Assembly: GCF_005222205.1 (NCBI RefSeq)
Contig: NZ_CP032349.1
Span: 603,441-667,440, forward strand
Direction of reading: 5' to 3'
Origin: Azospirillum brasilense
GTDB lineage: Bacteria > Pseudomonadota > Alphaproteobacteria > Azospirillales > Azospirillaceae
Length of the DNA: 64,000 bases
Below the pieces are notes generated by a model. It was not told where the DNA came from, did no database searches, and saw only the letters and a program-made list of their open reading frames with translations. Within the stretch, counting starts at the first letter, position 1. The number at the start of each line of letters is the position of its first letter. Shown piece after piece: positions 8,359 through 19,419 of the stretch. A program made the translations under genes and the position numbers.

Positions 8359-9501
8359 ATGCTGCGCCTTCGCCACGGCCTCGCCGTTTCGTGTCTGCTC
8401 GCCCTTCTCCTTTCGGGCGGGGTCCTGGCCCAGCAGCCCGCCAACACGCCGCCCCCCACGGTCACCACCGAGGTGGTGCGCGAACGGGACGTCACCCCGA
8501 CCAGCGAGTTCATCGGCCGCGTCCAGGCGATCCAGGACTTCGAAGCCCGCGCCCGCGTCGAGGGCTACATCGAGCAGGTGGCCTTCCAGGAAGGCCAGAA
8601 CGTCACCAAGGACACCCTCCTCTACGTCATCGAGCAGGCCCCCTACCAGGCCGCAGTGGACAGCGCCAAGGCCGACCTCGCCCGCGCCCAGGCGACTCTG
8701 CGCGAGGCCCAGCGCGCCTTCCAGCGCGCGCAGGAGCTGCGGACCCGCGGCAACATCTCCCAGGCCGACGTCGATCAGGCCCAGGCGGGGCAGGAGACGG
8801 CGGAAGCCGACATCATGCAGACGCAGGCCAAGCTGCGGCAGGCGGAGCTGAACCTCGGCTACACGCGCATCGCCTCGCCCATCGATGGGCGCATCGGCGC
8901 CACCGCGATGACCGTGGGGGACCTCGTCAACCCGTCCAGCGGGCCGCTCGCCACGGTCGTCCAGCTCGACCCCATCCGCGTCGTCTTCTCGGTCAGCGAT
9001 CGCGACGTCCTCGAGGTGCAGCGCGCGTCCCCCGACCTCGCCTCCAACGAGGCGGTGAACCGCTTCGTCCCGGCCCTGCGGCTGGCCGACGGCTCCGAAT
9101 ACGGGCAGAAGGGCAAGGTTGCCTTCGCGAGCAACCGCATCGACCCGCAGACCGGAACCATCCCCGTCTACGCCGACTTCGCGAATCCCAAGGGATTTCT
9201 GCTGCCCGGCCAGTATGTGACCGTGCTGATCCGCCCGGCGCAGACCGAGCGGCAGCCGGTGGTGCCGGTGTCGGCCATCCAGCAGGACCAGCAGGGCAGC
9301 TACGTCCTGGTGCTCGACCAGGAGAACCGGGCGCAGCGCCGCCCGATCGAGCCCGGACCGCAGCTCGATCAGGTGATCGCCGTGCCCAAGGGCGTGCAAT
9401 CCGGCGAGACCGTCATCATCGGCGGCGCCCAGAAGGTCCGCCCCGGCATGGTCGTGCAGCCCGAGAGAGCCCCCCAGACCGCCGAACAGCCGCGAGGATA
9501 A
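8359..9501 (+). CDS. RND efflux periplasmic adaptor (MFP family)
   Basis: 380-residue membrane-fusion protein that links an inner-membrane RND pump to an outer-membrane channel. A signal peptide ends near SGGVLAQQ (no lipobox Cys). Then come the lipoyl half-motif (ARVEGYIEQVAFQEGQNVTKDTLLYVI), a coiled-coil hairpin (residues ~95-150, with ARAQATLREAQRAFQRAQELR), the second lipoyl half (LNLGYTRIASPIDGRIG) and beta-barrel/MP domains (GTIPVYADFANPKGFLLPGQYV). It is followed by the pump gene 6 bases later. No outer-membrane factor gene follows, so a TolC-like protein from elsewhere is presumably used. Confidence 0.95.
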   Translation: MLRLRHGLAVSCLLALLLSGGVLAQQPANTPPPTVTTEVVRERDVTPTSEFIGRVQAIQDFEARARVEGYIEQVAFQEGQNVTKDTLLYVIEQAPYQAAVDSAKADLARAQATLREAQRAFQRAQELRTRGNISQADVDQAQAGQETAEADIMQTQAKLRQAELNLGYTRIASPIDGRIGATAMTVGDLVNPSSGPLATVVQLDPIRVVFSVSDRDVLEVQRASPDLASNEAVNRFVPALRLADGSEYGQKGKVAFASNRIDPQTGTIPVYADFANPKGFLLPGQYVTVLIRPAQTERQPVVPVSAIQQDQQGSYVLVLDQENRAQRRPIEPGPQLDQVIAVPKGVQSGETVIIGGAQKVRPGMVVQPERAPQTAEQPRG

Positions 9502-9507
9502 GAGCCC

Positions 9508-12500
9508 ATGTTCTCCGGCCTGTTCATCCGGCGCCCGAACCTTGCCATCGTCATCGCGCTGGTCGTGACCATCGCGGGCGCGCTGGCCATCCTGGCCATC
9601 CCGGTGGCGCAGTTCCCGCCGATCACGCCGCCCTCGGTGCAGGTCTCCGCCAGCTATCCCGGCGCCAACGCCCAGGTCGTCGCCGACAGCGTCGCCGCCC
9701 CGATCGAGGCGCAGGTGAACGGCGTGGAGGGCATGCTCTACATGTCCTCCACCAGCACCGACACCGGCGCCTACACGCTGTCGGTCACCTTCGCGCAGGG
9801 CACCGACCCGGATCTGGCCCAGATCAATGTGCAGAACCGCCTGTCGCTCGCCACGCCGACGCTGCCGGCGGAGGTGTCGCGCCAGGGCGTCACGGTGCGC
9901 AAGCAGTCGTCCAACATGCTGATGGCCGTCAACGTCTTCTCGCCCGGCGGCCAGTTCGACCCGATCTTCATCTCCAACTACGCCAGCATCAACCTGCGCG
10001 ACGCCATCGCGCGGGTGCCCGGCGTCGGCGACGCCCAGGTGATGGGCGCGCTGACCTACGCCATGCGCGTCTGGATGGACCCCAACCGCATGACGGCGCT
10101 GGGCATCACCGCGGCGGACGTGGTCGCGGCGATCCAGAACCAGAATCTCCAGGCCTCGGCCGGGCAGATCGGCGCCCCGCCGGTTCCCGACGGCCAGCAG
10201 CAGCAGCTGACCATCCTCGCCCGCGGCCGGCTGGACGACCCCAAGCAGTTCGCCGGCATCATCGTGCGCACCAACCCGAACGGCGGCGTGGTGCGGCTGG
10301 GCGACATCGGGCGGGTGGAGCTGGGGGCGCAGAGCTACAGCTCCACCGCCAAGCTGGACGGCGACCCGGCGGCGACCCTGGTCGTCTACCAGTCGCCGGA
10401 CGCCAACGCGCTGGACGTCGCCAAGGCGGTGCGGGCCGAGCTGGAGCGGCTGTCCGGCCGCTTCCCGGAGGGGCTGGACTACGCCGTCGTCTTCGACACC
10501 ACCAGCTTCGTCAGCGCGACGATCGAGGAGATCGTGCTGACGCTGGGCATCACCTTCCTGCTGGTGGTGGTGGTCATCTACGTCTTCCTGCAGGACTGGC
10601 GGGCGACGATGATCCCGACCCTGGCGATCCCGGTGTCGATCATCGGCGTCTTCGCCGTGCTGCTGGCGCTGGGCTACAGCGCCAACACCATCACGCTGTT
10701 CGCGCTGGTGCTGGCGATCGGGCTGGTCGTCGACGACGCCATCGTGGTGGTCGAGAATGTCCGCCGCGTCATGGAGGAGCATCCCGACCAGCCCGCCCCC
10801 TCGGCCAGCCGCATCGCCATGGAGCAGGTGACCGGCGCCATCGTCGCCTCCACCCTGGTGCTGGCCGCGGTGTTCGTTCCGGTGGCCTTCCTTCCGGGCA
10901 TCACCGGCCAGCTCTACCGCCAGTTCGCGGTCACCATCACCACGTCCTTCCTGATTTCCGGCATGGTGTCGCTGACGCTGACCCCGGCGCTGTGCGGCCT
11001 CCTGCTGCGCCCGCCGACCCCGCCCTGGCGCCCGCTGGCCGCCTTCAACCGGGGGCTGGACGGGGTGCGCGACCGTTACAGCGGCCTCGTCGGCTGGCTG
11101 TCGCGCAAACTGGTGATCGGGATCGCCGCCTTCGCCCTGCTGACCGCCGGGGCCTTCCTGCTGCTGCGCGGCCTGCCCACCGCCTTCCTGCCGTCCGAGG
11201 ATCAGGGATACTTCTTCGTCAACGTCCAGTTGCCGAGTGCCGCGTCGCTGAGCCGGACGGAAGCGGTGATGAACGACGTCAACGAGCGGCTGCGCGCGAC
11301 GCCGGGGGTCGCCCATGTGATCTCCATCGCCGGCTACAGCATCCTCAGCGGGGCGGCTTCCAACGTCGGTCTGCAGATCGTCGTGCTGAAGCCCTGGGGG
11401 GAGCGGGGGGCCGACGAGACGGTGGACGCGCTGCTGGGCCGGCTGAGGCCGCAGCTCGCCGCGGTGCCGCAGGCGACCATCGCCGCCTTCAACCCGCCCT
11501 CCATCCCCAGTCTCGGCAGCACCGGCGGCTTCCAGCTCCAGGTGCAGGCGCTGGGCGGCCAGTCCGCGCAGCAGCTGGGCGCGGTGCTGCGCGGATTGCT
11601 GGTCGCCGCCAACCAGGACGCGCGGCTGTCGGCCGTCTTCAGCACCTTCAGCCCGGACGTGCCGCATCTCTTCATCGACCTCGACCGCACCAAGGCGGCG
11701 TTGCTCGGCGTCTCGCCGGGCGACGTCTTCACCACGCTTCAGGCCCATCTCGGGTCGCAGTACGTCAACGACTTCAACCTCTACGGCCGGGTCTTCCAGG
11801 TCCAGGTGCAGGACGCCGCGGAGCACCGGGACGAGGTGGCGGCCATCGACCAGCTCTATGTGCGGAGTTCGTCGGGGGACATGGTGCCGCTGCGCAGCAT
11901 CGTGAGCATCCGCAACACGCTGGCCCCCGACAGCTTGGTCCGCTACGACCAGTTCCTCTCCGCCTCGGTCAACGGGAACCCGGCCCCCGGCGGCAGTTCC
12001 GGCCGGGCGCTGGCGGCGATGCAGGAGGTGGCGGACCGCACCCTGCCGGCGGGCTACGCCACGGAATGGACCGGCCTGTCCTATCAGGAAAGCCGCATCG
12101 GCAACCAGACGATCATCATCTTCGGGCTGGCGGTGCTGTTCGGCTATCTGTTCCTGGTGGCGCAGTACGAGAACTGGCTGATCCCGCTGGCCGTGCTGCT
12201 GTCCGTCGCCATCGCGGTGCTGGGGGCCGGCATCGGCCTGAGCGTCGCCGGCATCGCCAACGACGTCTATGCGCAGATCGGCCTTGTCCTGCTGGTCGGC
12301 CTTGCCGCCAAGAACGCCATCCTGATCGTCGAGTTCGCGCGGGAGCAGCGCGCCGCCGGCCACTCCATCATCGATTCCGCAATGATGGGCGCCCGCCAGC
12401 GCTTCCGCGCGGTGCTGATGACGGCGCTGGCCTTCATCCTGGGGGCGGTGCCGCTGCTCGTTGCCACCGGCGCCGGCGCGGCGAGCCGGCGGTCAATCGG

Positions 12501-12651
12501 CACGACGGTCTTCAGCGGCATGACCGCGGCGACGCTGATCGGAATCATCTTCGTGCCGGTCCTGTTCGTCGCCTTCCAGCGCCTGACCGAACGGCTCGTC
12601 CCGCACCGCGATCCGACGGACGTCCCGGCAAAGACATCTCCGGCGGAATGA
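9508..12651 (+). CDS. RND multidrug efflux permease (HAE-1 family)
   Basis: 1047-residue proton-driven pump, close to the 1049 residues of AcrB. The N-terminus FIRRPNLAIVIALVV and PVAQFPPITPP are typical of HAE-1. The proton-relay motif in the fourth helix is GLVVDDAIVVVENVRR, with the Asp-Asp pair; a second membrane block occupies ~870-1020. Two large periplasmic porter/docking loops follow helices 1 and 7. It belongs with the adaptor just upstream. Substrate range (drugs, detergents, plant phenolics) cannot be read from sequence. Confidence 0.96.
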   Translation: MFSGLFIRRPNLAIVIALVVTIAGALAILAIPVAQFPPITPPSVQVSASYPGANAQVVADSVAAPIEAQVNGVEGMLYMSSTSTDTGAYTLSVTFAQGTDPDLAQINVQNRLSLATPTLPAEVSRQGVTVRKQSSNMLMAVNVFSPGGQFDPIFISNYASINLRDAIARVPGVGDAQVMGALTYAMRVWMDPNRMTALGITAADVVAAIQNQNLQASAGQIGAPPVPDGQQQQLTILARGRLDDPKQFAGIIVRTNPNGGVVRLGDIGRVELGAQSYSSTAKLDGDPAATLVVYQSPDANALDVAKAVRAELERLSGRFPEGLDYAVVFDTTSFVSATIEEIVLTLGITFLLVVVVIYVFLQDWRATMIPTLAIPVSIIGVFAVLLALGYSANTITLFALVLAIGLVVDDAIVVVENVRRVMEEHPDQPAPSASRIAMEQVTGAIVASTLVLAAVFVPVAFLPGITGQLYRQFAVTITTSFLISGMVSLTLTPALCGLLLRPPTPPWRPLAAFNRGLDGVRDRYSGLVGWLSRKLVIGIAAFALLTAGAFLLLRGLPTAFLPSEDQGYFFVNVQLPSAASLSRTEAVMNDVNERLRATPGVAHVISIAGYSILSGAASNVGLQIVVLKPWGERGADETVDALLGRLRPQLAAVPQATIAAFNPPSIPSLGSTGGFQLQVQALGGQSAQQLGAVLRGLLVAANQDARLSAVFSTFSPDVPHLFIDLDRTKAALLGVSPGDVFTTLQAHLGSQYVNDFNLYGRVFQVQVQDAAEHRDEVAAIDQLYVRSSSGDMVPLRSIVSIRNTLAPDSLVRYDQFLSASVNGNPAPGGSSGRALAAMQEVADRTLPAGYATEWTGLSYQESRIGNQTIIIFGLAVLFGYLFLVAQYENWLIPLAVLLSVAIAVLGAGIGLSVAGIANDVYAQIGLVLLVGLAAKNAILIVEFAREQRAAGHSIIDSAMMGARQRFRAVLMTALAFILGAVPLLVATGAGAASRRSIGTTVFSGMTAATLIGIIFVPVLFVAFQRLTERLVPHRDPTDVPAKTSPAE

Positions 12652-12710
12652 CCCGGTCCCGCCCCTGTTGGTCATCGGACACATCCATGGACCCGGGAGG
12701 CACGGACATC

Positions 12711-13280
12711 ATGACCAGGAGAGGAAGGGACCTCTGGTCCACAAGCGGCCTGATCGCCTTCGCCAGCGGTGCCGCCGTGGCGATCCTCGCCAGCCGTCTT
12801 CTGCCGCCGGTGGTCGCCCAGGCTACCGGAACGACGATGGCCCGCGACCCGTTCGACGCCCTGGCAAACGACCACCGCCACATCCTGGCGCTGCTCGACG
12901 CGATGGAGCGGACCCACACCGGCGAGACCTTCCAGCGGACGCAGCTCCTGCTCCGTCTCAAGCGCCGCCTCGCCGCGCACGCCATGGCCGAGGAGGACGT
13001 CGTCTACCCCCTGCTGCACGACCATGCGCATCAAGAGGCGGACGCCCGGCACCTTTACAGCGAACACGCCGACATGAAGATGCACCTGTTCGCCCTTGAG
13101 CAGATGCCCAAGGACGATCCCGCGTGGCGTCGGCGCGTCGTCGCGCTGAAGGAGCTGATCGCGGAACATGTCCGGCAGGAGGAGGAGGTCGATTTCCCCA
13201 AGCTGCGCGACGCGCTGGACCGGCGGGAGACTGCCCAGCTGTCGGGCCATGTGCGGCGGGAGAAGGCCCTGCTGCTGTAG
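12711..13280 (+). CDS. Membrane-anchored hemerythrin-domain protein
   Basis: 189 residues. A positively charged start and one hydrophobic helix (SGLIAFASGAAVAILASRLL) are followed by a hemerythrin/HHE four-helix domain with the di-iron ligand pattern: NDHRHIL, HAMAEEDVVYPLL, YSEHADMKMH and HVRQEEEVDFPKL. Such proteins bind O2, NO or iron, or protect against oxidative stress. I chose the ATG at 12711 (GGGAGG ten bases upstream) over an ATG at 12687. It lies ~60 bases after the RND pump gene and may be cotranscribed; a functional link to efflux is not evident. Confidence 0.88.
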   Translation: MTRRGRDLWSTSGLIAFASGAAVAILASRLLPPVVAQATGTTMARDPFDALANDHRHILALLDAMERTHTGETFQRTQLLLRLKRRLAAHAMAEEDVVYPLLHDHAHQEADARHLYSEHADMKMHLFALEQMPKDDPAWRRRVVALKELIAEHVRQEEEVDFPKLRDALDRRETAQLSGHVRREKALLL

Positions 13281-13293
13281 CGTCGCGATCCGG

Positions 13294-14721
<1,428 letters not shown>

Positions 14722-14892
14722 GGCCCGCCTCCCGCCGCGTCGATTCTGTTAATATTCTGAACACTGTTTGTCAAAATTCAGCACACGACGGAAGCCCCGA
14801 TATCGAGGGCGCCGACGGAAGAGGGCGCGAATCTTCAGGCAATCCGCCCGCTTGGCTCACCCATCCCCGGCCATGGCAACGCCTTCCATCAT

Positions 14893-14908
14893 TGGCACGC
14901 CCCTTGCT
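14893..14908 (+). promoter_or_regulatory. Sigma-54 (-24/-12) promoter of the BKACE operon
   Basis: TGGCACG-N4-TTGCT matches the sigma-54 consensus exactly: GG at 14894-14895 and GC at 14906-14907, ten bases apart. Transcription would start near 14918, giving an ~80-base leader before the dehydrogenase ATG at 14998. The AT-rich stretch at ~14741-14780, containing CTGAA...TTCAG, is a candidate upstream activator site, but I cannot define its boundaries. Confidence 0.93.
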
Positions 14909-14997
14909 TTGATTGCACCAAGAAAATATGGGTGCGGCGAACAATCGGCCGAACGGCCGTCGCGGCGGCGCTCAGGCAGGGAGGGAAGCACGAGGGC

Positions 14998-15909
14998 ATG
15001 ACGCAGCAGCGTGTTGGAATCATCGGTGCCGGGCTGATGGGGCATGGGATCGCCCAGGCGTTCGCCGTCGCCGGGCACCCCGTCGCCATCCAGGAGCCCG
15101 ATCCCGGCCGGCGGGCCGGCATCGTCGGGCGGGTCCGCGGCAACCTTGAAACTCTGGGAATGGACGGCAGCGCCGCGGAGCGGATCCGGCCCTGCGACTC
15201 CCTGGAGGACGCCGTCGGCGACGCGGACGTCGTCATCGAAGCGGTTCCGGAGGATCTGCCCCTCAAGCAGCGGATCTTCCTGGCGGTCGAGGCTGCCGCT
15301 CCGCCCCATGCGCTGCTGGCGAGCAACACGTCGGTGATCCCGATCACCCGAATCATGGAGCCGCTCCGCGACAAGTCCCGCGCCTTGGGCACCCATTGGT
15401 GGAACCCGCCGTACCAGATCCCGCTCGTCGAGGTCATCCAGACCGCCGACACGGCCGACGCGGCGGTCGCCGCGATGATCGGGCTGCTGGCCGCCATCGG
15501 CAAGACGCCGGTGCATGTCCGCAAGGACGTTCCCGGCTTCATCGGCAACCGGTTGCAGCACGCGCTCTGGCGCGAGGCCATCGCGCTGGTCCAGAACGGC
15601 GTGTGCGACGCCGAGACGGTGGACGCCGTGGTCAAGGCCAGCTTCGGCCGCCGCCTCGCCGTGCTGGGGCCGCTGGAGAACGCCGACCTCGTCGGCACCG
15701 ACCTGACCCTGGCGGTGCATGAGCATGTCCTGCCCGACCTCGACCGGACGCCGGAACCGTTGCCCCTGCTGCGCGACCTCGTCGCGTCCGGGCGGCTGGG
15801 CATGAAATCCGGCGCCGGTTTCCGGAGCTGGACGGAGGCGCAGCGGACCGAGACCCACGCCCGTCTGGCGGCGCACCTCCAACGGCTGGACGGCGTCGAG
15901 CGCGGGTGA
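14998..15909 (+). CDS. 3-hydroxyacyl-CoA / carnitine dehydrogenase-like NAD enzyme
   Basis: 303-residue two-domain NAD-dependent L-3-hydroxyacid dehydrogenase of the 3-hydroxyacyl-CoA dehydrogenase superfamily. The Rossmann motif is GIIGAGLMGHGIAQA at the N-terminus; the catalytic His-Glu pair is in GTHWWNPP and IPLVEVI; the C-terminal dimerisation domain starts after KDVPGFIGNRLQ. ATG 14998 follows GGGAGGGAAGCACGAGG; the longer in-frame start at 14932 lies close to the predicted transcription start and is unlikely. Next to a BKACE gene, the likely role is oxidation of a beta-hydroxy acid (carnitine-like or other) to the beta-keto acid cleaved by BKACE. The substrate is inferred from context only. 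Confidence 0.85.
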   Translation: MTQQRVGIIGAGLMGHGIAQAFAVAGHPVAIQEPDPGRRAGIVGRVRGNLETLGMDGSAAERIRPCDSLEDAVGDADVVIEAVPEDLPLKQRIFLAVEAAAPPHALLASNTSVIPITRIMEPLRDKSRALGTHWWNPPYQIPLVEVIQTADTADAAVAAMIGLLAAIGKTPVHVRKDVPGFIGNRLQHALWREAIALVQNGVCDAETVDAVVKASFGRRLAVLGPLENADLVGTDLTLAVHEHVLPDLDRTPEPLPLLRDLVASGRLGMKSGAGFRSWTEAQRTETHARLAAHLQRLDGVERG

Positions 15910-15967
15910 CCGCGCGCCGTTCACCGCCCCCTTTCCTTTCGAATTGAACCCACACAGGGAACGTTCC

Positions 15968-16918
15968 ATGGCCGCTCCACAGAAGGCAGCACAGAAGAAG
16001 GTCATCATCAGCTGCGCGTTGACGGGGTCGATCCACACCCCGACCATGTCGGACGCGCTGCCGGTGACCCCCGATGAGATCGTCGAGCAGGGCGTCGGCG
16101 CCGCCGAGGCCGGTGCCGCGATCCTCCACCTGCACGCCCGCGACCCCCGCACCGGGCAGCCGACGCCGGACCGGGCGGTGTTCATGCAGTTCCTGCCGCG
16201 CCTCAAGCAGTCCACCGACGCGGTGCTCAACATCACCACCGGCGGCTCGCTCAACATGACGGTGCAGGAGCGCCTCGCCGCCCCGCTGCAGGCCCAGCCG
16301 GAGATGTGCTCGCTCAACATGGGCTCGATGAACTTCGGCATCTTCCCGCTGGCCGACCGTTACCAGGGCTGGAAGCACGACTGGGAGGAGCCCTATCTGC
16401 GCAGCACCGACGACTTCATCTTCCGCAACACCTTCCGCGACATCGCCTACATCCTGGAGCATCTGGGCGAGGGCTGCGGAACGCGCTTCGAATTCGAGTG
16501 CTACGATGTCGGGCATCTCTACAACCTCGCCCACTTCGTCGATCGGGGCTTGGTGAAGCCGCCCTTCTTCGTCCAGACGATCTTCGGCATCCTCGGCGGC
16601 ATCGGCGCGGAGCAGCGCAACCTCGTCTTCATGCGCGAGACCGCCGACCGGCTGTTCGGAAAGGATTACGAATGGTCGGTGCTGGCCGCCGGGCGTCACC
16701 AGATTCCCTTCACGACCATGGCCGCGGTCATGGGCGGCAACGTCCGGGTCGGGCTGGAGGACAGCCTGTATCTCAGCAAGGGCCGGCTGGCCCGGAACAG
16801 CGCGGAGCAGGTGGCGAAGATCCGCCGGATTCTCGAAGAGCTGTCGCTGGAGGTCGCCACCCCCGCCGAGGCGCGCGCCATGCTCGCCCTGAAGGGCGCC
16901 GATCAGGTGGCTTTCTGA
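15968..16918 (+). CDS. Beta-keto acid cleavage enzyme (BKACE, DUF849)
   Basis: 316-residue zinc enzyme of the BKACE family (kce-type). These enzymes condense a beta-keto acid with acetyl-CoA, giving acetoacetate and a new acyl-CoA. Metal-binding HLHARDPRTG is present near residue 50, with the family's MTVQERL, SLNMGSMNFG and FECYDVGHL segments. The ATG at 15968 follows AGGGAACG. It lies between a 3-hydroxyacid dehydrogenase and a 3-hydroxybutyrate-dehydrogenase-like SDR, which would respectively supply the keto substrate and handle acetoacetate. In known members the substrate is 3-keto-5-aminohexanoate or dehydrocarnitine, but the family is broad. Confidence 0.92.
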   Translation: MAAPQKAAQKKVIISCALTGSIHTPTMSDALPVTPDEIVEQGVGAAEAGAAILHLHARDPRTGQPTPDRAVFMQFLPRLKQSTDAVLNITTGGSLNMTVQERLAAPLQAQPEMCSLNMGSMNFGIFPLADRYQGWKHDWEEPYLRSTDDFIFRNTFRDIAYILEHLGEGCGTRFEFECYDVGHLYNLAHFVDRGLVKPPFFVQTIFGILGGIGAEQRNLVFMRETADRLFGKDYEWSVLAAGRHQIPFTTMAAVMGGNVRVGLEDSLYLSKGRLARNSAEQVAKIRRILEELSLEVATPAEARAMLALKGADQVAF

Positions 16919-16964
16919 CCGGCAGGACGCCTCAGACTCCATGACGCCTGAAAGAAGGACAGAG

Positions 16965-17744
16965 ATGCGAAACAGGAACGCTGTCGTCACCGGCTCCACC
17001 ACCGGCATCGGGCTGGCGACCGCCCGCGAACTCGCCCGCCAGGGCTGCCATGTGATGCTCAACGGCTTCGGCGACCGCGCGGAGATCGACCGGCTGTGCG
17101 CGGACATCGCGGCGCAGAGCGGCACGAGGATCGTCTATTCGGGGGCCGATCTCAGCCGGCCGGAGGAGGCCCGCGCGATGATGGCGGAGGCCGCAGCGGC
17201 GCTCGGCCCCATCGACATCCTGGTGAACAACGCCGGGGTGCAGCATGTGGCGGCGGTGCACGAGTTCCCCGACGACAAATGGGACCTGCTGCTCGCAGTC
17301 AACCTCAGCGCCGCCTTCCACACCATCAAGGCGGCCCTTCCCGCGATGCGGGAGCGCCGCTGGGGGCGCATCGTCAACACGGCGTCGGTCCTCGGCATGG
17401 TCGGCGCCCCGCACAAGCCCGCCTATGTCGCGACCAAGCACGGCATCATCGGCCTGACGAAGTCGGTGGCGATCGAGGTGGCCGAACACGGCATCACCTG
17501 CAACGCGGTGTGCCCCGGCACGGTGCTGACCCCGATCATCGAGAAGCAGATCGCCCAGCAGGCGCAGGTCACCGGCCTGCCGGAGGAACGGGTTCTCCAG
17601 GCGGTGTTCCTCGACCGCATGCCGACCGGCCGGCTGATTCCGCCGGAGGAGGTCGCCGCCGCCATCGCCTTCCTGTGCTCCGACGCCGCCGCGTCGATCA
17701 CCGGCACGGCGATCCCCGTGGACGGCGGCTATACGACCCACTGA
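16965..17744 (+). CDS. 3-hydroxybutyrate dehydrogenase-like SDR
   Basis: 259-residue short-chain dehydrogenase. Cofactor motif TGSTTGIG at the N-terminus, NNAG, and catalytic Ser-Tyr-Lys in NTASVLG...YVATKHG. The C-terminal half with QIAQQAQVTGLPEERVL and MPTGRLIPPEEVA resembles D-3-hydroxybutyrate dehydrogenases (BdhA). In this operon it would interconvert the acetoacetate released by BKACE and 3-hydroxybutyrate. ATG 16965 follows AGAAGGACAGAG. An alternative role is oxidation of the pathway's first hydroxy acid. Confidence 0.85.
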   Translation: MRNRNAVVTGSTTGIGLATARELARQGCHVMLNGFGDRAEIDRLCADIAAQSGTRIVYSGADLSRPEEARAMMAEAAAALGPIDILVNNAGVQHVAAVHEFPDDKWDLLLAVNLSAAFHTIKAALPAMRERRWGRIVNTASVLGMVGAPHKPAYVATKHGIIGLTKSVAIEVAEHGITCNAVCPGTVLTPIIEKQIAQQAQVTGLPEERVLQAVFLDRMPTGRLIPPEEVAAAIAFLCSDAAASITGTAIPVDGGYTTH

Positions 17745-17785
17745 CACCCCAACCACCAAGAAAACAACACCCTAGGGAGTGAACC

Positions 17786-19000
17786 ATGCGCAGCACCCGT
17801 CTTGCCGGCCTTCTCGCCGGAGTCGCCTTCGCCGCCCTGGCGTCCGGCACGGCCCAGGCCCAGATGTCGGACAACGTCATCAAGATCGGCATGCTGTCCG
17901 ACCGGTCCGGCATCTACGCCGACATCAACGGCGAGGGCTCGGCGGTGGCGGCACGGCTGGCCGCCGAGGAGTTCGGCAACGCCATCAACGGCACCAAGAT
18001 CGAGATCATCGTCGGCGACCACCAGAACAAGGCAGACATCGCCGCCAACCTCGCCCGCCAGTGGATCGACGTGGAGAAGGTCGACGTCGTCGCCGATGTG
18101 CCGAACTCGGCCGCCGCGCTGGCCGTTCAGGGCATCACCAAGGACAAGAAGCGCATCTTCCTGATGTCCGGCCCCGGCTCCACCGATCTGACGGGCAAGG
18201 ATTGCAGCCCCTACGGCTTCCTGTGGACTTGGGACAACCACGCGGTGGCGTCCTCCACGGCCCGCGCGCTGGTCGAGCAGGGCAAGAAGAGCTGGTTCTT
18301 CATCACCGCCGACTACGCCTTCGGCCATTCGCTGGAAACCGAGGCGGTCAACACCGTCAAGCAGCTCGGCGGCACCATCAAGGGCAGCGTCCGCCATCCG
18401 CTGGCAAGCTCGGACTTCTCGTCCTTCCTGCTGCAGGCGCAGGCCTCGGGCGCGGAGGTCGTCGCCTTCGCCAACGCCGGCGGCGACACCATCAACGCGG
18501 TCAAGCAGGCGGCCGAGTTCGGCATCCCCCAAGGCGGCCAGACGCTGGCCGGCCTGCTGCTGAACGTCAACGACATCCACGCGCTGGGCCTCGACACCGC
18601 GCAGGGGCTGATGCTGGCGAACTCCTTCTACTGGGACATGAACGACGAGACGCGCGCCTGGTCGAAGAAGTTCGAGGAGCGGACCGGGCGCAAGCCGTCG
18701 ATGAACCAGGCGGGCGTCTATTCGGCGGTCAAGCATTACCTGAAGGCCGTGCAGGAGGCCGGCACCGACGACGCCGACAAGGTCGCCGCCAAGATGCGCG
18801 CCACGCCGATCACCGACATGATGATGAAGGACGCGAAGATCGCCGACAACGGCCGGATCTTCAACGACATGTATCTGGCGCAGATCAAGACGCCGGGCGA
18901 GTCGAAGGCGGCCTGGGACTATTTCAAGATCCTCAAGACCATTCCCGGGGAGCAGGCCTACATCAACCCGAAGGACAGCGGCTGTCCCCTCGTGAAGTGA
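17786..19000 (+). CDS. Periplasmic amino-acid/amide-type ABC substrate-binding protein
   Basis: 404-residue type-I (LivJ-like, Peripla_BP_6) binding protein. The signal peptide ends at ALASGTAQA, followed by MSDNVIKIGMLSDRSGIYADINGEGS, the standard start of this family. It is the last gene of the sigma-54 operon, preceded by a good ribosome site (CTAGGGAGTGAACC). No permease or ATPase gene accompanies it; the nearest matching subunits are livHMGF at the left edge of the window. It may capture the substrate of the BKACE pathway and dock on those or other HAAT permeases. Confidence 0.9.
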   Translation: MRSTRLAGLLAGVAFAALASGTAQAQMSDNVIKIGMLSDRSGIYADINGEGSAVAARLAAEEFGNAINGTKIEIIVGDHQNKADIAANLARQWIDVEKVDVVADVPNSAAALAVQGITKDKKRIFLMSGPGSTDLTGKDCSPYGFLWTWDNHAVASSTARALVEQGKKSWFFITADYAFGHSLETEAVNTVKQLGGTIKGSVRHPLASSDFSSFLLQAQASGAEVVAFANAGGDTINAVKQAAEFGIPQGGQTLAGLLLNVNDIHALGLDTAQGLMLANSFYWDMNDETRAWSKKFEERTGRKPSMNQAGVYSAVKHYLKAVQEAGTDDADKVAAKMRATPITDMMMKDAKIADNGRIFNDMYLAQIKTPGESKAAWDYFKILKTIPGEQAYINPKDSGCPLVK

Positions 19001-19419
19001 CGGCCCGACGCGATAACGGCTGGGGAGCGGGCACGCTCCCCGCCGAACATGGGGTCACCACACGAACGTGACCGGAGCAGGCCGGCGCGCTCCGCCTCCT
19101 GCCCTCTGTCGAGACCGACGGCGACGCCCGACAGGGCCACGGATTTCTTCGCTTTGAAGGGGGGCTGGAAATCGGCCGGGGCTCTGCGGTCTCGGGCGCG
19201 GTCGTGGTCATGCGGGGTGGTTCCCGGTGCGAGAGCTGCCGATGGGCGCATCATCGGCAGAGACTCCCACGCTGGGAACGGCTGAAAAGGCGGAGATTTG
19301 CCGAAGGGATTGGGCAAATCCGCGAACTTTGCGAAGGCCGCACGCCTCCGTCCGGAGACCCGCGCGCCGCCAGGGCAGCCCCCGGAGCGCGCGGTACCGA
19401 TGTTTCGTTCCGCCTGTTT
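19001..19419. other. Intergenic stretch between converging genes
   Basis: 419 bases without a convincing gene. A GGGGAGC/GCTCCCC hairpin at 19022-19041 lies shortly after the binding-protein stop and may help terminate the BKACE operon, although no T-run follows. The rest is GC-rich with only short open frames in poor context; I see no terminator with a T-tract for nrdB. Confidence 0.5.

Noticed and set aside
8290..13280. Very long open frames antisense to, and in another frame of, the RND genes (over 1300 and 1600 codons)
   Set aside because: Their translations are Arg/Gly/His-rich without any domain and lie over two well-conserved efflux genes; they result from GC bias.
19042..19419. Dispersed repeat or small gene between the BKACE operon and nrdB
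   Set aside because: Short frames on both strands lack starts and family likeness; a repeat cannot be shown from a single copy.
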